Positions 61,586-64,000 of a stretch of 64,000 nucleotides of DNA are shown one piece after another. How positions within the stretch are numbered: position 1 is the first letter of the stretch; the number at the start of each line of letters is the position of its first letter. The notes beneath the pieces were generated by a model, which saw nothing but the letters and a program-made list of their open reading frames with translations, searched no databases and was not told where the DNA came from. A program made the position numbers and the translations under genes. Source of the DNA: CAAGNP01 sp964611185 (lineage in GTDB: Bacteria; Bacteroidota; Bacteroidia; Bacteroidales; UBA932). The stretch covers positions 1-64,000 of the forward strand of contig CAZSXE010000008.1 in assembly GCA_964611185.1 (NCBI GenBank), in the 5' to 3' direction.

Positions 61586-61639
61586 CCCGCACATATTTTT
61601 TGCGGGCTGCAAAGATACTATTAATATTTTAATTTACAA
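61586..61639 (-). promoter_or_regulatory. Promoter and 5' hairpin of the rplC-rpsC operon
   Basis: On the minus strand TTG (61639-61637), a 19-nt spacer and TATCTTTG (61617-61610), then CCCGCA (61606-61601) pairing perfectly with TGCGGG (61591-61586) at the predicted transcript start, about 40 nt before the rplC ATG. The hairpin lacks a U-tract, so it is not a terminator; it may stabilise or regulate the mRNA. Confidence 0.7.
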
Positions 61640-61672
61640 GCAGTTCGGAAGATTTTTTCCTGTTCTCAAACA

Positions 61673-62314
61673 TTATTTTAATCTGCTGAAAATAATACCT
61701 AAAAACAATCTTGGTCCCGATGCGAAATCGGGCTGCGGATTTGAAATATTAAAGAGCCAGTCAGCCTTGGCTATAAAACTCAGCTTTTGAGTGATAGCTA
61801 TCTCCATACCTATATATGGTGTTACGGCGACAAATGCGTATTTGTGATAGATCATTAATTTATCTTGAGTGCCGGAAAGATAAAAATAATCAAGTACTGT
61901 ATGGTTTCTATTACCCCCACCTCCAACATTCACACCGATAAAAGGTTTCACTTTACCGCCAACTCTAACATAATCAAAAGTGAGACCACCCCATCCTGTT
62001 ACCTGATAACTCCCTTTTTCTTCATAAGAGATAGAAGAACGATACCCTTCCATACCGATTCTGAACTGATCCGAAACTGTTCCGAAATGAAATTTAATGG
62101 TCCCTCCTATACCGAAAGGAGCCCCTTTCACTTGATGATTAGAAAGGATGTCGTCATCCTCTGCTATCTGGAAATCACCGCTTTTGAGATACCCCGTATG
62201 GAGCATCATTCCTCCGGAAAAACCTTGATATGAAAACTGTGCGAAAACTCCTGTTGAAAATAATAATAGGGCAAGCGCCTGAACGGGAAAAAAAATATAG
62301 TGTAAAAATTTCAT
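61673..62314 (-). CDS. Outer-membrane beta-barrel protein
   Basis: A 213-aa protein with signal peptide (LLLFSTGVFAQFS) followed by amphipathic strands (GGMMLHTGYLKSGDF, GIGGTIKFHFG, FIGVNVGGGGNRN, LSFIAKADWLFNISN) and a terminal LFLGIIFSRLK. Resembles small conserved Bacteroidetes barrels. It sits upstream of the rplC operon on the same strand and is the last of three envelope genes. Function unknown. Confidence 0.7.
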   Translation of the reverse strand: MKFLHYIFFPVQALALLLFSTGVFAQFSYQGFSGGMMLHTGYLKSGDFQIAEDDDILSNHQVKGAPFGIGGTIKFHFGTVSDQFRIGMEGYRSSISYEEKGSYQVTGWGGLTFDYVRVGGKVKPFIGVNVGGGGNRNHTVLDYFYLSGTQDKLMIYHKYAFVAVTPYIGMEIAITQKLSFIAKADWLFNISNPQPDFASGPRLFLGIIFSRLK

Positions 62315-62324
62315 CAGGGAACAT

Positions 62325-63116
62325 TTATTTGATTTTCTTCATAGAAAAATAGACCATTTCGTTGTTTTCACGCCTTCCTTCCCACTCCATCCCCTCAGAA
62401 GAAATTTCAATGTCCCAACACTCGAAATTGGTCCCTTTTACCCCTGAAATTTCATCATTGGACCATACAGAAGCAAGCAAATCACCGTATAGTTTATAAG
62501 TACTCTGATTATCCTCTTTTAACACCCACACAGTATTTCCATTCTCCGTTTTGGATATGTAGTAGTTATATGTCCCATCGTCCTTGTATTCCCATCTGCG
62601 AAGAGGTGAATCGGCAGCCGAAACCCCGGGAGTGACATTTCTCCCCTCCCAAAGGCCGATAATGGAAAGCGAATAATTTTCATCTGCTTTTTCAAGATGA
62701 TATGACTTGTTATCGTCTTTAGGGGCAGAGTTAACAGTCATAGATTTAACTTTGTAATCGATTCCGTCATCATCGATTTTTTTGACATCGAGTACCATAC
62801 TCCAGTCTTCACCTGCCTCATCCTTTATGGAGTGCTGAATGATTATATTGTGCCCCGACACAGAATAAGGGCAGCTGTTTTCTTTCCAAGTATTATTGTT
62901 TTGGGAGATATAATATCCGGCAGCATAAATCTGAGTGCCGTTTTCTAAAAAAATAGATACAAACTTTTCGTTAGTTGGTATATCTTTATCATTGATTTCC
63001 TCGCAAACCCAAACACCTATAATCTTCTCTTTTAGTACATTTTCCTTCACAGAGCAGGACGAGAGGATGAAAAGTGATGCTATAACACTTGTAAGAATAA
63101 AAGAACCTGTTTTCAT
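62325..63116 (-). CDS. Lipocalin-like lipoprotein, two repeats
   Basis: A 263-aa lipoprotein (LFILSSCSVKE). Two halves each begin with a GxW motif typical of lipocalin-like calycin domains: KIIGVWVCEEIND (about residue 31) and SIIGLWEGRNV (about 150). Each is followed by beta strands ending with aromatic residues (WEYKDDGTYNYYIS). Such proteins bind small hydrophobic ligands or are structural. Located 10 bp before the barrel gene at 61673-62314. No closer assignment possible. Confidence 0.6.
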   Translation of the reverse strand: MKTGSFILTSVIASLFILSSCSVKENVLKEKIIGVWVCEEINDKDIPTNEKFVSIFLENGTQIYAAGYYISQNNNTWKENSCPYSVSGHNIIIQHSIKDEAGEDWSMVLDVKKIDDDGIDYKVKSMTVNSAPKDDNKSYHLEKADENYSLSIIGLWEGRNVTPGVSAADSPLRRWEYKDDGTYNYYISKTENGNTVWVLKEDNQSTYKLYGDLLASVWSNDEISGVKGTNFECWDIEISSEGMEWEGRRENNEMVYFSMKKIK

Positions 63117-63153
63117 AAATGCATTGTTTAATGCACAAAAATAGAAAAAAACT

Positions 63154-63960
63154 TTAAAACATGAGCATCACCCCGATATTCATACGAGGCGGTTCTAAAG
63201 CGATGTATTCATGATTAAACATATTTGTAAGGCGATACTTGGCATAAACCGAGAAGCATCCCGCATTGATAGATGCCTGAACTCCTGCCTGAATGGGGGT
63301 AAATCTCTTAGCATCGCGATATTTCAGCTTTCCTTCATCAGTCTTTACCATAAATCTCTTACTGAAGGAGTAATCTCCGTAAACACCAAGCTCCACGAAA
63401 AACCTCTTGTAAATGATAAACCTGTTGAGCCATGCCGTACCTAAATTATCACTTCTGAAATATTCGGCTTTAATTACACCCGGGACACTTTCTCCTACAA
63501 ATCCTGCTGCCGCTGCTCCGTCTATACGATAAGAATAGAATGAATATTGTATCTGAGTACCCACAGCGTACCAGCGGGCAGGGCGATAAAAAAACTTCAG
63601 ACCTGTCATCAAATCCATAGAGTTTCCGTATTGAACCTCCGGATAAAATTTTTCTCCCGAAAAACCAATATCTGTCGCAAGTCCCATTCCGAAATAGAAA
63701 TCTGTATATCTGGATCTGTAGCCCGGATAACGCTTTTTAGTGGTCTTTGTCTCCACCCCTCCGTCATTACTGACCGTTTCCACCGTAATTACCACCTCGC
63801 TTGTGTCTAAAGCTATATCTTTTTCCAATTTGAATGGAGATTGAAAAACTATTTCAGAGCCCCCTATTTTAAGTTTTTTCTGCCCCTTTGCGACATTAAT
63901 ATTTAGGGCATTAGTTAAAAAAATCGCAATAACTACTATTATATAAATTATCTTTTTCAT
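63154..63960 (-). CDS. Outer-membrane beta-barrel protein
   Basis: A 268-aa protein with signal peptide (NALNINVAKGQ), a polar N-terminal stretch (DTSEVVITVETVSNDGGVETKTTKKR) and then barrel strands (FYFGMGLATDIGFSG, WYAVGTQIQYSFYSY, FFVELGVYGDYSFSKRF, FSVYAKYRLTNMFN), ending MNIGVMLMF with C-terminal Phe. First of the three envelope genes at this edge. Function unknown. The last 40 bases of the window hold nothing recognisable. Confidence 0.7.
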   Translation of the reverse strand: MKKIIYIIVVIAIFLTNALNINVAKGQKKLKIGGSEIVFQSPFKLEKDIALDTSEVVITVETVSNDGGVETKTTKKRYPGYRSRYTDFYFGMGLATDIGFSGEKFYPEVQYGNSMDLMTGLKFFYRPARWYAVGTQIQYSFYSYRIDGAAAAGFVGESVPGVIKAEYFRSDNLGTAWLNRFIIYKRFFVELGVYGDYSFSKRFMVKTDEGKLKYRDAKRFTPIQAGVQASINAGCFSVYAKYRLTNMFNHEYIALEPPRMNIGVMLMF

Positions 63961-64000
63961 AATATTTTTATTCTATTTTAATTTTACCCTCTGCAACTGC

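Noticed and set aside
1..64000. Checked by eye for avoidance of GATATC because of the EcoRV-like enzyme
   Set aside because: Several sites are present (for example near 9051, 17045 and 24643), as expected if the methylase protects them; no avoidance can be claimed without a count.
1..64000. Looked for CRISPR arrays and IS elements with transposase genes
   Set aside because: No regularly spaced short repeats and no transposase frames were seen; the only recombinase is the fragment at 28330-28647.

Overview
The window looks like a chromosomal segment of a Bacteroidales bacterium (phylum Bacteroidota). Evidence: three SusC/SusD-type outer-membrane uptake pairs, a GldH-type lipoprotein next to a PSP1/RicT protein, an rplM-rpsI-rpsB-tsf cluster, TPR-membrane-LuxR and LytS/LytR regulators, and promoters matching the Bacteroidetes sigma-ABfr pattern (TTTG, about 19 nt, TAnnTTTG). 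No rRNA, tRNA or CRISPR array was seen.

Layout. 1-2180: an EcoRV-like restriction-modification (R-M) pair enclosed by 89-bp direct repeats. 2319-9399: mostly housekeeping genes (fimbrillin-like lipoprotein, ricT, gldH, trmB, a polyprenyl synthase, two small barrels around trxA, serine dehydratase). 9454-15935: a tetR-OMF-MFP-RND efflux operon ending in a PII-like gene. 16097-21983: glycine acetyltransferase, the ribosomal/EF-Ts cluster, aroD and a DAHP synthase-chorismate mutase fusion. 21993-22510: a YafQ-type toxin-antitoxin pair inside a 41-bp duplication of the aro gene 3' end. 22742-35869: two divergent SusC/D pairs, with a truncated tyrosine recombinase, a 66-codon ORF and Xaa-Pro aminopeptidase between them, and nested inverted repeats at both susC leaders. 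36035-40584: lpxK, pfkA, dusB and an AAA ATPase. 40680-53016: a probable peptide-utilisation locus: TPR-LuxR regulator, active metalloprotease, dead metalloprotease paralogue, SusC, SusD and two lipoproteins. 53025-57683: a LytS/LytR pair plus a beta-helix surface lipoprotein enclosed by 121-bp repeats that copy the rpsC 3' end and terminator. 57616-61544: part of the S10 ribosomal operon (rplC to rpsC only). 61673-63960: two barrels and a lipoprotein.

Main themes. Three unrelated cargo modules (R-M, toxin-antitoxin, two-component plus adhesin-like protein) each lie between long direct repeats; in two cases the repeat is the duplicated 3' end of a conserved gene. This suggests repeated insertion with long target duplication. 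The second theme is the SusCD operon that encodes a catalytically intact metalloprotease directly followed by a paralogue whose zinc site has been completely replaced. All functions are inferred from reading the protein sequences; no database search was run.
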